From assembly GCF_015762685.1 (NCBI RefSeq), contig NZ_PEHF01000099.1:1-45250 (forward strand): a stretch of DNA of 45,250 bases, given 5' to 3'. The stretch comes from Candidatus Symbiopectobacterium sp. 'North America'. GTDB taxonomy: Bacteria; Pseudomonadota; Gammaproteobacteria; Enterobacterales; Enterobacteriaceae. Under the pieces are notes generated by a model, which worked only from the letters and a program-made list of their open reading frames with translations, was not told the DNA's origin and did not search any database. Made by a program: the position numbers and the translations under genes. Shown here piece after piece: positions 1 to 9,761 of the stretch (positions are counted from its first letter, which is position 1; the number at the start of each line of letters is the position of its first letter).

Positions 1-16
1 ATGATGGCCTCTCCTG

Positions 17-53
17 AAAGAAAAACACCCTGTCAGCGTACCGCTACAGGGTG
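17..53 (-). terminator. Rho-independent terminator after lplT
   Basis: Read on the minus strand, an 8-bp stem (CACCCTGT paired with ACAGGGTG) is extended inside by AGCG/CGCT around a 3-nt loop and is followed by GTTTTTCTTTC. It lies just after the shortened lplT. Past it, AGGAGAGG followed by CATCAT at the window edge could be the ribosome binding site of a further minus-strand gene outside the window. Confidence 0.8.
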
Positions 54-68
54 GGGGTGACCATATCA

Positions 69-1030
69 TTAGCCTCCCAGCGCACCGATAACCACCAACA
101 GGCCATAGGCGCATACCAGGTTGGTCTGCAAGGTGAAAAAGGCCACCGCGACACCAATCAGCACCCCGGCAGGCAGGCAACGACGCACGGTTTTCAGCGT
201 AATCAATTTGGCCGCCAGCGCCGCACCTAACACAATCCCCACCGCTACCATAACATTGAGCAGCGTCGGCGTAGCGTTATCCGTGATACCGAGCGCTAAC
301 GGCACCCACAGCACCAGCAGAAAGCGCAGCGTTACGCCCGCGCCCCAAAACAGGATGGTGCCGATCAAAGAGAGTCTGGCATAACCGTCACGCCATAGTG
401 TGATAGCCGCAGAGAAGAAGCCTTGCGCCATGCGTTTCGGGTGCCAGGAGGTGCCCGGTCGCGCAGCTTTCAGGCGTGGGATCATCAGGTTCGCCGCCAA
501 CGCAATGCCATAGGCCAACGCACAGGCACCCAACGCCAAATACAGGTTCCAATCAGCCAGCACGCCGCCAGCGACCGAACCAATCAGAATGGCCGCAATG
601 GTCGACGCTTCCATTAATCCGTTGGCTTTCACCAACTGATCGCCGTGGGTTATTTCGCCAAGAATGCCGTATTTGGCCGGCGAGTATGCCGCCGCCCCGG
701 CGCCGACCAACGCATAGCCAAGGAATGGATTGCCCCCACGCAGATCGACAGGACCCCCAACAACTTCAAAGCGTTGGCGAACATCATCACTCGCTCTTTG
801 GCAAAGCTGTCCGCCACTTTCCCGACAAAAGGGGCCAGTACGATATAGGCCGCCACAAATCCCATCTGCAGCACCGGCTGACTCCACTCGGGATAGAGCA
901 ACGATTTGATCAGCGCCAGCGTGGCAAACAGCAGCGCATTATCGCCAAAGGCAGAGAAAAACTGCGCAACGATGACCGCATTCATACTGCGCGACAGTAA
1001 CGGCGGCACGGCACCTTCCTGCGAACTCAT
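69..1030 (-). pseudogene. lplT: Lysophospholipid transporter LplT, frameshifted and 3'-truncated
   Basis: LplT is an inner-membrane MFS protein that flips lysophospholipids inward for re-acylation by Aas. The start codon overlaps the aas stop (ATGA at 1027-1030), the usual coupling. Residues 1-100 match E. coli LplT ([22 protein letters not shown]). The frame is then lost in a run of five G at 734-738; a sixth G restores [10 protein letters not shown]. The second frame is well conserved ([24 protein letters not shown]) but stops at ALGG, where E. coli LplT continues for roughly 80 more residues (FFVVPLNALLQ and beyond). That tail is not found downstream. It therefore carries two independent lesions, a one-base loss and a 3' deletion. 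The identification is firm. Confidence 0.9.
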
Positions 1031-3175
1031 TCTGCGCCCTCCGGCTGCTCTGCCATCTGGCGCAGCGTCACGAAATCCGGTTTGCCGTTGCCCAACAGAG
1101 GCAGCGCTTTAAGCACGCGAATATCACGCGGCACCGCCAGTTCCGGCACCCCGCTGCTGCGCCAGCAAACGCTCGCGGCTCAGCGTACTGTCAGTGGTAA
1201 ACAGCACCAGCGCTTCCCCTTTACTGCTATCGTTTTTCGCGCTGACAGCATGCTGTTTATCCGCAGAAACGTGCAGCGCCAACTGCTCCACACTCTCCAA
1301 CGACACCATTTCTCCGGCCAGCTTGGCAAAGCGCTTCACCCTGCCCACTATGGTACAAAAGCCCAGCGCATCCAAATCGACAATATCGCCGGTGTCATAC
1401 CACCCCTCCTGCCGTTCACCCTCGGCATTTTCCGCCGCCGGACGCTCCAACACGCCAGGATTTTCTACCCGCAGGTAGCCCTTCATCACATTGGGACCAC
1501 GCAATTGCAACCGGCCACCGCGTTCGATGCCCGGCACCGGAATCAGCCGGGATTCAATCTCCGGCAGCAAGCGCCCTACAGTGTGCACCTTTGCGACCAT
1601 GGGAACGTTGATCGCCACCACCGGCGCACATTCGGTAACGCCATAGCCTTCAAGGATGCGGATACCGAATTTATCCTGCCAGACGTTACGCACGTTCTCA
1701 GACAGCTTCTCAGCCCCGGCAACCACGTAGCGCAAGCGAGCAAAATCATAAGGATGCGCCACGCGCGCGTAGTGCCCAAGGAAGGTGGAGGTGCCAAACA
1801 GCACGGTACAATTCTGATCGTAAACCAGCTCAGGAACGATGCGGTAATGCAGCGGGCTGGGGTAAAGGAAAACCCGCGCGCCGGTCAGCAACGGCGTAAA
1901 CAACCCTACGGTCAAGCCAAAGGCGTGGAACAGCGGCAGCGCCGACATAAAGCGATCGCGCGGGGTAAAATCCGCCACGGTGCGAATCTGCTCGACGTTT
2001 GCCAGCAGGCTGGCGTGAGAATGCACCACACCTTTCGGGTTGCCTTCAGAACCGGAGGTAAACAGGATCATCGCGGCATCATCAGGTTGATGCGGCACCA
2101 TAGCCCGCACCGGAAACAACAGGTGGAATAAAATCCACGCTTTGTCGGCCAGGGTTAGCGTGCCCTTTAAATCTTCCAGATAAACCCAGTTGGCCTCTTT
2201 CACCTGCTCTGGCAGGTGGGTCAGTTTCCCTTTTTCCAGAAACTGGCGTGAGGTGACGATGGTTTTAATTTCCGCCGCCAGCATCGCTCTCTTGATGCCC
2301 TTTGCCCCTGCCGTGTAGTTCAGCATGGCAGGCACGTGGGCGCGCAACGAGGCGCCGAGAATGGCCGCCGCCGTCACCGTGGCATTGGGCAGCAGCAGGC
2401 CGACGTGTTCTTTTTCCCGAGTAAAACGTTGCAGGATGCGGCCAACGCCGAGGGACTTTTTCAGCAACTCCTGATAACTGTCTTCACTGAAGGCGATATC
2501 CGCAATGGACGGCGAGCTGTAGCCATAGCGTTGGCAGGCAGAGAGAAATGCCTGATACAGCGTCTGGCGCGGGCGAGTTTCCATACGCGCGGCCATCATG
2601 ATGCGGTGCAAGTGCTCACCTGCCAGTTCGCGCCGTTCAGGCGCGCTACCCGCTACCGGCATCGGTAATGTGGTCGGCGGCAAATAAGAGAGGGTGACTT
2701 GAGGGAAAAGGCGTTGCTTAAACGTACCTTTAAGGCGACCAAACGGGCTGAACGCAATACCTTCGATACGCACCGGTACCAGCGTAGCGCCCGATTTTGC
2801 CGCGACGAAGGCGGCACCACTGTAGATCTTCATCAGGGAGCCAGTAACGGTGATACGCCCTTCGGGGAACACCACCACCGGGCGACCCTGCCCAATCACT
2901 TTGATAAGTCCCTTGATTGCCAACGGTTTGGTCGGGTCGAGCGGCACAAAATCGATATAGGGTTTCAGGAAACGCATAAACCAGCGATCTCTGATGCTGG
3001 AATAGACGGCAAACACTGGCTTAATCGGCAAAAACAGCGCCAACAGCACACCGTCTAAAAAGGATTGATGATTTGGCGTAATCAGCAGTTTTGATTGTTT
3101 AAATACCGCACTATCGCCTTCAATTCGTATGCGATACAGGCGCTGGAACAGCCAGCGCAGCAGGGTGTATATCAT
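1027..3175 (-). pseudogene. aas: Aas acyltransferase / acyl-ACP synthetase, frameshifted near the C-terminus
   Basis: Aas is a bifunctional inner-membrane enzyme that re-acylates 2-acyl-lysophospholipids. The N-terminal acyltransferase half shows the NHQSFLDG block and FPEGRIT. The C-terminal ANL half shows the AMP-binding loop [13 protein letters not shown] and then [12 protein letters not shown] and WYDTGDIV. The start at 3175 follows AAGGA and aligns with the E. coli N-terminus. At about 1148-1155 the frame shifts (net +1 or -2) and the original frame ends soon after in GGAA. The other frame keeps [23 protein letters not shown] and the stop at 1027 that overlaps lplT. The last 40 or so residues, including the catalytic-Lys region GKPDF, are thus out of frame. 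Confidence 0.9.
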
Positions 3176-3364
3176 TCCTTCTCCCATAGTCAGGCCATCA
3201 GCGTGCCGGAAGCAAACTGACCCTTCACAGTTAAACGACAACATAAAAACAGCGGTACATATAAACTACTATAGCCAGCCCAAGAGTGTCAGAGCAACTG
3301 CACCACACGCATGATGCAGAAATAACGAGAGAAAATGGAAAAAGCAGGGGTGCAAACGACAGGC

Positions 3365-3472
3365 AAAAAAAACCTACGCATCCGCGTAGGTTGGTGCAAT
3401 TTCATGGTTCAATATACTTCTGCGATTCACTCGACAGAGTCCATCGATTTACCACCAATCAATACCTTTGGG
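3365..3472 (-). ncRNA. omrA: OmrA-type small regulatory RNA
   Basis: On the minus strand the first 20 nt, starting CCCAAAGG at 3472, differ from the E. coli OmrA/OmrB 5' end at one position as I recall it; this is the seed that pairs with target mRNAs. The 3' end carries TTGCACCAACC, a 7-bp stem (CCTACGC/GCGTAGG) and eight T. The stem differs from E. coli OmrA (CCTGCGC/GCGCAGG) by a paired G-C to A-T change, which preserves folding. The middle, about 50 nt, is divergent. It sits behind aas, as omrA/omrB do in E. coli. The E. coli RNAs are Hfq-dependent, OmpR-activated repressors of outer-membrane protein mRNAs. Only one copy is present here. TAGACT and TAGAGT just upstream are candidate -10 boxes. 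Confidence 0.85.
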
Positions 3473-3864
3473 TATAGTCTACTCTAGAGACTCCCCCCTG
3501 ATGAGGCCAGTGAACAATCGCAAGAGTTCTGCTCTAAGTGCAACCAACTGTAAATTTCTGCCAAGTCATGTAAAGTCAGCCTACCCCTCTTGTGATAAAA
3601 ATCCCCTTCCGAGCCAAAATGTGATATACATCTCACGCTGATCGACCCTGTTTGCCGATAGCTATCTGGCGTTGCTCGGTGGATTTCTGGATGCGGTTGT
3701 CCTCGTAAGGGAAAACAGCACTGCATTTTACAGGAAGAAATAACTACACAAATAACGTGTATTTAGGCGCTTTTTTCAACGGAATTGTTTCCCACTCACG
3801 CGCTACTATCAATCACGCTTACATCGGGTAAGTTCATAAAATCGTATAAAGGTTATGGAAAATA
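3473..3864. other. Intergenic region between omrA and the chemoreceptor gene
   Basis: No gene was recognised in this stretch. It should hold the omrA promoter (minus strand, next to 3473) and the leader of the chemoreceptor gene (plus strand), including the CRP-like site at 3620-3635. Open frames here are short and lack family features. Confidence 0.6.
3620..3635 (+). promoter_or_regulatory. Candidate CRP (cAMP receptor protein) site
   Basis: TGTGATATACATCTCA matches the 16-bp CRP consensus TGTGA-N6-TCACA except for one base in the second half-site, and AAA precedes it as in strong sites. It lies about 230 bp before the chemoreceptor start, which is far for a class I or II site, so the regulatory link is uncertain. 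Confidence 0.4.
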
Positions 3865-5148
3865 ATGAAGAATTATAAGATTGGCACCAGGCTCGCTGGG
3901 GGATTCGGCTTGCTGATCCTTTTTTCTCTGGTCATGTTGGTCTCCGGGGTATACCAACTGAAACAAATCTCAAGCAGTACCGCATGGATGATGCAGGCAC
4001 CGTTACAGAAAGAGCGTCTGGGCGTAGACTGGCACGGTGCGCTGGTGGCTGGCGTACAGCGTAATATGGCCGTTGCGATGAGTGACGATCCGGCGTTGGC
4101 AAAACTGTTCGAAGCAAAGAATGTCGCCGCGAGCAAAGAAACCACCAAGCGTCAGGATGCCTTTGCCAGCCTGATTTCGACACCCGAAGAGAAAGCCATG
4201 TTCGATAAGCTCGGTGAATTCCGTCAGCTCTATCTGGACAAGCGCAACGCCATCACCGCCGCTAAAAAAGCGGGCAATATGTAACAGGCCAAGCAACTGT
4301 TCGAAAACGAATTCATGTCCGCATCGCGCTGCTATCTGGCTAGCGTAGAGGAGTTGAGCGAACACCAGCGCAGCGCCATCGATGAGATGGCTAAAGCCAT
4401 CGACAACAGCGCACACAATGGTTATCTGTTTCTCGGGGTTATCGGTCTGCTGATTGCCGTGGTCGGTGTGCTGATTGCCTGGGTATTAACGCGCAGTATT
4501 GTGCATCCTTTAGAGCGTGCCGTGCAGGCGACACAGGCGGTAGCCGATGGCGATTTGACCCATGACGTCCGACCGAAAGGGCGCGATGAAGCCGCGCAAC
4601 TGCTGCACGCCCTGCACAACATGACCCAGCGCCTGCGTAACATTGTGGGTGAAGTGCGTGAAGGATCTGAATCCATTGCCGGGGCGTCAGGGCAACTGGC
4701 AGCGGGCAATATAGATATCTCCAGCCGCACCGAAGAACAAGCCAGCGCGCTGCAAAAAACCGCGGCGTCCATTGAACAACTGGCCTCCACCGTGCGTCAA
4801 AACGCCAACAACGCCAAACAGGCTAATCATCTGGCACAATCCACCGCCAGTCAGGAACAAACGCTGGGTATTGAGCAGGTAAACGTGGCCGTCAACCAGA
4901 TGGAAACCACCACCCATCAGAACGCCGCACTGGTGAACGAGGCTTCGGCGGCAACGCAATCGCTGCAACAGCAAGCGGCACAGTTGGCGCGTGCCGTCAG
5001 CATTTTCCGCCTCAGCAACCGGGAAAACAGCGCTACGTTAGCAGCTAAATCGATGCCTGCGGCGGCATCGAGTGCGCTTCTGCTTAAACCTGCGCTTGGC
5101 GTCAGCAAACCTGCCGCAGACAAAGAAGGGGATTGGACATCGTTCTGA
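3865..5148 (+). pseudogene. Methyl-accepting chemotaxis protein, nonsense codon and loss of the signalling tip
   Basis: A transmembrane chemoreceptor of the Tsr/Tar class: TM1 at about residues 11-31, a periplasmic four-helix ligand domain, TM2 near residue 190 (LFLGVIGLLIAVVGVLIAWV) and a HAMP domain (RSIVHPLERAV). A TAA at 4282-4284 replaces codon 140, and the same frame resumes directly (QAKQLFENEFMSA). The cytoplasmic coiled coil runs in from SSRTEEQASALQKTAASIEQL but jumps at about 4843-4856 from LAQSTAS to QEQTLGIEQVN. The stretch that normally holds the hairpin tip ([20 protein letters not shown]), roughly 100 residues, is missing in frame. The C-terminus still ends in DWTSF, an xWxxF-type CheR/CheB docking pentapeptide. 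Without the tip it cannot bind CheA and CheW. Confidence 0.9.
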
Positions 5149-5208
5149 TGTGATGCCTGACTACGATCGCCTTCAGGGGAGAGCTGAGATTAATGACAAA
5201 GCCTATCA

Positions 5209-5300
5209 CACCCTTGTCGTCCTCGGCGTAGGCCGGGGACCTCTGACAGAAGCAACGCGTTTAGCCTGTAGGAGATTCCCGCGTGCGCGGGAATGACAGT
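5209..5300 (+). repeat. Intergenic repeat, copy 1 of 3
   Basis: A roughly 95-bp element with similar copies near 15,715 and 24,985, all in the same orientation. It starts GTCGTCCTCGGCG, passes through GGCCGGGGA and ends in ATTCCC-N8-GGGAAT followed by GACAGTGGG. The ends are imperfect inverted repeats (CGTCATCC / GGAATGACG in the better copies). This copy, between the convergent chemoreceptor and GNAT pseudogenes, is the most diverged. It has no coding content. Confidence 0.8.
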
Positions 5301-5304
5301 GGGT

Positions 5305-5760
5305 TTATACCAACGCCTGATGATAGAGCCGTACCGGTTTAGCCGGGTATTCCAAACCATCACCGATATAGTGCCAGACCATTTTTTCGTAGTAACCGCT
5401 AAAGCAGGCATAAAGGTAAAGGGATGAAAAACCGGCGTGACGACTATAGGCCAACACGTGCTGTTGCAGTGCTTTACCTAATCCTCTATCCCGATAGTTT
5501 TCATCAATATAGAGCGCTGCCAGCCAGGGAGAGAGATCCTGGCGACTTTACAGATCGCACAGCCACAGCCCTACAGTGCCCACCAGTTGCTCTTCATCCA
5601 GTGCGATAAAGGTCAGAGGCAATCCCTCTTGCCGCACACTGCTTTGTACAATACTGGCGAAAAATTCACGCCCATTGTGGCGATCGAACGCCTGCCACAG
5701 CCAATCCGTCACCTGAGCCTGATGGTGCGGATGGAAGGCTAAAGGAACAATCTCAACCAT
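5305..5760 (-). pseudogene. GNAT-family N-acetyltransferase, nonsense codon
   Basis: The protein reads MVEIVPLAFHPHHQAQVTDW from the ATG at 5760, with AGGA ten bases upstream. GNAT features are the core strand ALDEEQLVGTVGLWL, then LAALYIDENYR and the acetyl-CoA loop RGLGKAL, followed by LYACFSGYYEKMVWHYIGDG near the end. A TAA at 5548-5550 (codon 71 of 152) interrupts the frame just before the acetyl-CoA loop, so the catalytic half is not translated. The frame is otherwise open on both sides, indicating a single point mutation. The substrate is unknown. Its 3' end abuts intergenic repeat copy 1. Confidence 0.75.
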
Positions 5761-5809
5761 AACCCAGCAATCCTGATACGGGCGCAACGTGAGCACCCAA
5801 CATGTCTAT

Positions 5810-6577
5810 TCAGACAAGTTTTCCCTGAAAAATCGGTACCGAATCGAAAAGATAACCATCAAATTCCGGCGCATCCGCATCGGAAATCGCCATCAGCGTG
5901 CTTTTGACATTTTCCAGATGTTCCCACATCGTCTGATAGGAACCCGGTACGTCGCGTCGGCGCAGTGCTGCCAGGATGGTCTGGTGATCCGCCAGCCATT
6001 TCAGACGATAACCGTGTTTGCCAACGTGAGCATAAAGCTGCTGCCAAAGGGGATTGTCGTCACGGCAGATCCAGATATGACTGACCGATTTTAGCAGCAT
6101 CTGGTTTTGCGTCGCGCCGGCAATTTGCAGGTGAAAAAGCTTGTCATAATCGCTGAGGTAGTCGTTTGCCGCGATCGCCGCCTGCTCTTTTTCCAGCGTA
6201 ACGCGCAGATTTTCGATATCAGCGCGGGTCGCCATGCGTGCGGCAAACGCCGCAATATTACTCTCCAACAGTTGGCGAGACTGCAACATTTCAAAAGCGC
6301 TAATGCGGTGATGTGCCTGACTCTCTTGCGTTTCCTCATCAGGGATGCAGAGCACATAGACACCCGATCCCTGACGAATATCAACGGTGCCTTCCAATTC
6401 AAGCATCAGCAGCGCTTCACGCACAATGGTGCGGCTAACGCCGTAGGTTTCAGCAATGTTTCTTTCCGGCGGCAGGCGCGACCCAACAGGGAATTTTCCC
6501 TGCTGAATTTTCAGGCGCAGATCGCTGCCAATCTCCTGATACTGTTTCTTTTCTTGCAGAATCACATCTTTCGCCAC
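5810..6577 (-). CDS. GntR/FadR-type transcriptional regulator, UxuR/ExuR-like
   Basis: This intact 255-residue cytoplasmic DNA-binding regulator has an N-terminal winged helix (PVGSRLPPERNIAETYGVSR, then TIVREALLMLELEG and the wing IRQGSGVYVL) and a C-terminal all-helical FCD ligand domain (FEMLQSRQLLESNIAAFAAR, DYDKLFHLQIAGATQN, HQTILAALRRRD, WEHLENVK). The closest familiar match is E. coli UxuR, including the ending FDGYLFDS. It is the last gene of the EIIC-glucosidase-EIIB block, so it probably controls that beta-glucoside locus. This is inference from position, since UxuR itself responds to hexuronates. It is separated from EIIB by a palindrome that may act as a terminator. Confidence 0.8.
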   Translation of the reverse strand: MAKDVILQEKKQYQEIGSDLRLKIQQGKFPVGSRLPPERNIAETYGVSRTIVREALLMLELEGTVDIRQGSGVYVLCIPDEETQESQAHHRISAFEMLQSRQLLESNIAAFAARMATRADIENLRVTLEKEQAAIAANDYLSDYDKLFHLQIAGATQNQMLLKSVSHIWICRDDNPLWQQLYAHVGKHGYRLKWLADHQTILAALRRRDVPGSYQTMWEHLENVKSTLMAISDADAPEFDGYLFDSVPIFQGKLV

Positions 6578-6669
6578 ACATTCACCCTAGCTACCGCAGC
6601 CCAACAGATAATGCGCACGTTGACCAGATGCCACCGTGCCAGAGCACGACGACACATCGGTTAACAACA

Positions 6670-6689
6670 ACGCGCGGCATGCCGCGCGT
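6670..6689 (-). terminator. Perfect 20-bp palindrome between EIIB and the GntR gene
   Basis: ACGCGCGGCATGCCGCGCGT is a perfect palindrome lying 14 bp after the EIIB stop. Read on the minus strand it is followed by TGTTGTT, a weak U-rich tail, so it may act as a partial terminator. A perfect palindrome could also be a protein-binding site; its GC-rich character favours an RNA hairpin. Confidence 0.5.
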
Positions 6690-6702
6690 CAGAATATTGC
6701 GG

Positions 6703-7020
6703 CTAGTTTACCAAACTCAGCACCTGATCGAGCACTTTGGCACCATTTAATGTGCCATAGGCGACGGAGTCGATCACGGCAATCGGCACCTGGTAGCTGT
6801 CAGTCAGCTTTTGATTTTCTGCCAGTTTGAAGCGAACCTGCGGCCCCAGCAATACCGCGATGATGTCCTGACCGTAATCTTGCAGTTCCTCACGCATATT
6901 TTGTTCAGGAATGGCGTAAATTTTCAGTTCCAAGCCGCACGCCGTGGCTTCTTTCTCAATTTTTGTCACCACCAACGAGGTGGACATGCCCGCCGAGCAG
7001 GCCAATACGATACGTTTCAT
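6703..7020 (-). CDS. PTS lactose/cellobiose-type EIIB component
   Basis: This intact 105-residue cytoplasmic protein passes phosphate from EIIA to the sugar carried by EIIC. The active-site loop is VLACSAGMSTSLV with phospho-cysteine Cys8. The rest (IYAIPEQNM, DIIAVLLGPQVRFK, VPIAVIDSVAYG) follows the ChbB/CelB family over its full length. It lies directly downstream of the 6-phospho-beta-glucosidase pseudogene, with 18 bp between them. It is complete, but the locus lacks an intact EIIA and a working hydrolase, so the pathway is probably dead. Confidence 0.9.
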   Translation of the reverse strand: MKRIVLACSAGMSTSLVVTKIEKEATACGLELKIYAIPEQNMREELQDYGQDIIAVLLGPQVRFKLAENQKLTDSYQVPIAVIDSVAYGTLNGAKVLDQVLSLVN

Positions 7021-7038
7021 GGCAAATCTCCTTGGGTG

Positions 7039-8475
7039 CTATTTGTCTTCATCATCCAGCATAACAGTGAGCGTGCGCGTGTCGCGCAGTTGCCGGAACC
7101 AACCTGCCGACGCTTTCGGTCGACGCGCCCGTTCATGCTCAAGATCGATCTCAATCAGGCCATAGCGATTTTTAAACGCATTCATCGGGGAGACGTTATC
7201 AGTAAAAGCCCACAGCATATAGCACTGACAGTTCGCCCCCTCTTCGCGCGCTTTCAGCGTCCAGTAGAGGTGTTCGGCAATAAAATCGATGCGGTAGTGA
7301 TCCTGAATCACGCCGTCGCTGTTTTTAAAGCGCGCCTCATTTTCCACCCCCATGCCGTTTTCTGCCACAAACCAGGGAATATTGCCGTATTCCTGCGTCA
7401 TGCGTTGCGCCATGTCATAAATGATTTTGGGCTGGATTTCCCAACCTCAGGAGGGATTCATACGGAGTCCCGGCAAGGCAAAATGCTCATAGTAGTAGGC
7501 GGGGTGAAACGGCGTATCGGGATGCCATGCCCGTTCCGGCGCTTTCACCCGGTGTGGGAAGTAAAGATTGATGCCCAATTCATCCATCCGATTATCACGG
7601 ATGACAGCCAGCTCATCATCGGTATAGGCCCATTTCACCTGATGTTTCTCCAGCAGTGTCAGCAGCTCTGCCGGATATTCGCCCTTCACCGCTGGATCGA
7701 GAAACACACGGTTGAAGAACAGATCGTACAGGCGCGCCGCCTCAACGTCGTGCGCGGCGTGGGAGCGCGGATAGGTCACTTCCGGGTTGAGGATGGTGCC
7801 GATACGCCCACCGTCGCGATCGTGACCGTTGGCACGAAAGCAGGCAATGACTTTCGCTGTCGCCAGATTTTTGTGATGATTCCACTGCATCCAGGTGCCA
7901 GTGTTTTGCTCATAAGGGTAACGCTCAGCGTCCAGATAGACACGGGTTTGCACCACAATCGGCTCATTAAACACAAACCAGCGCTTCACCTTATGTGCAT
8001 AACGGGCAAACACCGCTTGTGCGTAGGTCACAAACCACTCCACCACCTGCTTCGATGCCCAGCCCTGATATTTCTCCATCAGAGTAGCGGGCAGTTCGTA
8101 GTGTTCCAGACACAGCATCGGGATAATCCCCTGCCGCAGCAGTTCATCGATGACGCTATCCACATAGGCGGCATAGGTTTCATCGACGATGCCCCGTTCA
8201 TAATCGAGCATAAAGCGCGACCAGTTGATCGAGGTGCGGTAGTGCGTCAATCAGCACTGTTTCATCAACGCAATGTCTTCGCGATAGGGGTGATAAAACT
8301 CGGTGGCGCGCGCCGGGCCATAGCCGTTATGCCACACCTGACGATCCTGCTTGTACCACAGGTCCAGATAGGAATCCTGCCTTGCCCGCTTTCCGCTCCA
8401 CCCTTCGGTTTGCCAGGCGGATGCCGCAGCACCCAGGATAAAATCCTCGGGGATGGTGACAGTAACCTTACTCAT
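7039..8475 (-). pseudogene. Glycoside hydrolase family 1 (6-phospho-beta-glucosidase type), two TGA codons
   Basis: The 478-codon frame is continuous apart from two in-frame TGA codons, at 8251-8253 (codon 75) and 7447-7449 (codon 343). GH1 landmarks are all present: N-terminal FILGAAASAWQTEGW, HYRTSINWSR, the acid/base motif WFVFNEP, and the nucleophile motif WFVAENGMG near residue 365, followed by YMLWAFTDNVSP. Context (EIIC upstream, EIIB downstream) points to hydrolysis of a phosphorylated beta-glucoside after PTS uptake. The TGA codons fall after MKQC and after MNPS and look like single substitutions of Gly or Arg codons. Both catalytic glutamates lie beyond the first stop, so no active product is expected. 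Confidence 0.88.
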
Positions 8476-8495
8476 CGTTCAGCTCCTCACTCTGG

Positions 8496-9761
8496 TTATT
8501 TGCTCGCCGCGTTAGCCTGCTGTGCCGCCTGCTCCGCTTCCCGCTGTGCCAGATCGGCACGACGTGATGCCACCTGCACGAAGGGCAGATAGATCAGGGT
8601 GGCAGTCAGAATGCACACCAGTTGCGTCACTACAGCGCCCATGGAGCCAGCGGTAGAGAGCCAGGCGTTGATAATAGGTGGCGTGGTCCAAGGCACCATC
8701 ACCACCGCTTTACCGGCAAAGCCCATGCTGGTGGCAAAGTAACCGATAGTGCCGGTAACCAACGGCGTGATGATAAAGGGAATTGCCAAAATTGGATTCA
8801 GCATGATAGGCATACCAAAAATCACCGGCTCATTGATATTGAACACGCAGGGGCCAAAGGATATCTTGGCGATCTCTTTCATTTCTAGCCGTTTAGAGGC
8901 AATCATCACCGCCAGCAAAAGTCCGATGGTCAGCCCGGAACCCCCTATACTCATATAGACGTCCCAAAATGGCATGGTGATGATATTGGGGATCTCTTGT
9001 CCCTGCTCAAACGCGGTCATGTTGACGGCGATCGCCCCCAGCAGCAGCGGTTCGCGGATCGGTTTGATCATCTGGTTGCCGTGAATACCGATAACCCAGA
9101 ACAGTTGCGCGACAAACATCAGCACCAGCAGCCCCGGCAAGCTCTGCACCAGCGGCTGCTGCACCACTTTATAAATGGCGTCATACAGATGCATACTGGT
9201 AATCGCGTGGAAAGTGAAACCGAGGGTAGCAATGAACGTCACGGTAATGATGCCGGGGATCAATGCCGAAAACGATGCGGCAACGTTAGGCGGTACGCTG
9301 TCTGGCATTTTGATGCGCAAACGGTCTACTTTTTCCAGCTTGCTATAGATCTCCACCGAGAGGATGGCAATAAACATGCCGAGAAACAGGCTTTTGGTAT
9401 CCGAGAACTGTCGCGCCAACACGTCTTTTACCGGCACCGTTTGTCCGTTCACCACGATATCGATGGTGGTGGGCGTAATCGAAATCAGGCAGATCACGGC
9501 CAGCAGGCCGCGAAACAGGCTGCGTGAGCCGTTAATGCGCCCCAGTTCGATCCCGATCAGAAACACCGCGCCAATGGTCAGAAAATTGAGCTTCGCATAG
9601 TCGATACCGCTCATGATGGGTTTGAGCAGTGCCAAAAAAGAAAACATAGCGAAACTGGCCAGACCGTTTTTCGGATCGAGCACCATGTTGGAGATCAGCA
9701 CCGAAAAGGCACCGACGATAATCACCTGCATCAGGGTAATAAACAAGGCCTTGATGGCCAT
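8496..9761 (-). CDS. PTS lactose/cellobiose-type EIIC permease, N-terminus shortened
   Basis: This 421-residue multi-pass inner-membrane sugar porter of the Lac/Cel EIIC family shows the typical blocks PIMSGIDYAKLNFLTIGA, WVIGIHGNQM, GGSGLTIGLLLAVM and FNINEPVIFGMPIMLNP (the substrate-site NEP motif). The ATG is immediately preceded by an in-frame TGA, and the protein starts at MAIKALFITLMQVIIVGAF, inside the first helix; family members usually have 20-30 residues more. The missing start coincides with the head-to-head junction with a beheaded EIIA gene on the other strand, so the native promoter and translation start are probably gone. It heads the glucosidase-EIIB-GntR block. It could be scored as a pseudogene. 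Confidence 0.8.
   Translation of the reverse strand: MAIKALFITLMQVIIVGAFSVLISNMVLDPKNGLASFAMFSFLALLKPIMSGIDYAKLNFLTIGAVFLIGIELGRINGSRSLFRGLLAVICLISITPTTIDIVVNGQTVPVKDVLARQFSDTKSLFLGMFIAILSVEIYSKLEKVDRLRIKMPDSVPPNVAASFSALIPGIITVTFIATLGFTFHAITSMHLYDAIYKVVQQPLVQSLPGLLVLMFVAQLFWVIGIHGNQMIKPIREPLLLGAIAVNMTAFEQGQEIPNIITMPFWDVYMSIGGSGLTIGLLLAVMIASKRLEMKEIAKISFGPCVFNINEPVIFGMPIMLNPILAIPFIITPLVTGTIGYFATSMGFAGKAVVMVPWTTPPIINAWLSTAGSMGAVVTQLVCILTATLIYLPFVQVASRRADLAQREAEQAAQQANAASK

Noticed and set aside
1082..2131. A 349-codon plus-strand open frame opposite aas.
   Set aside because: It is a shadow of aas, whose acyl-ACP synthetase motifs are unmistakable on the minus strand.
3365..3600. A second OmrB-like small RNA next to OmrA.
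   Set aside because: Only one conserved 5' seed and one matching terminator are present in this spacer.
3560..3670. A sigma-28 flagellar promoter before the chemoreceptor (TAAA and GCCGATAG are present).
   Set aside because: The spacing between TAAA-like and GCCGATAA-like elements does not fit, and no proper -35 precedes GCCGATAG.
6811..8592. A 593-codon open frame on the plus strand opposite the EIIB and glycoside hydrolase genes.
   Set aside because: It is a codon-bias shadow of genes on the other strand; its translation is Arg/His-rich and shows no family motif, while the minus strand has full GH1 and EIIB motifs.
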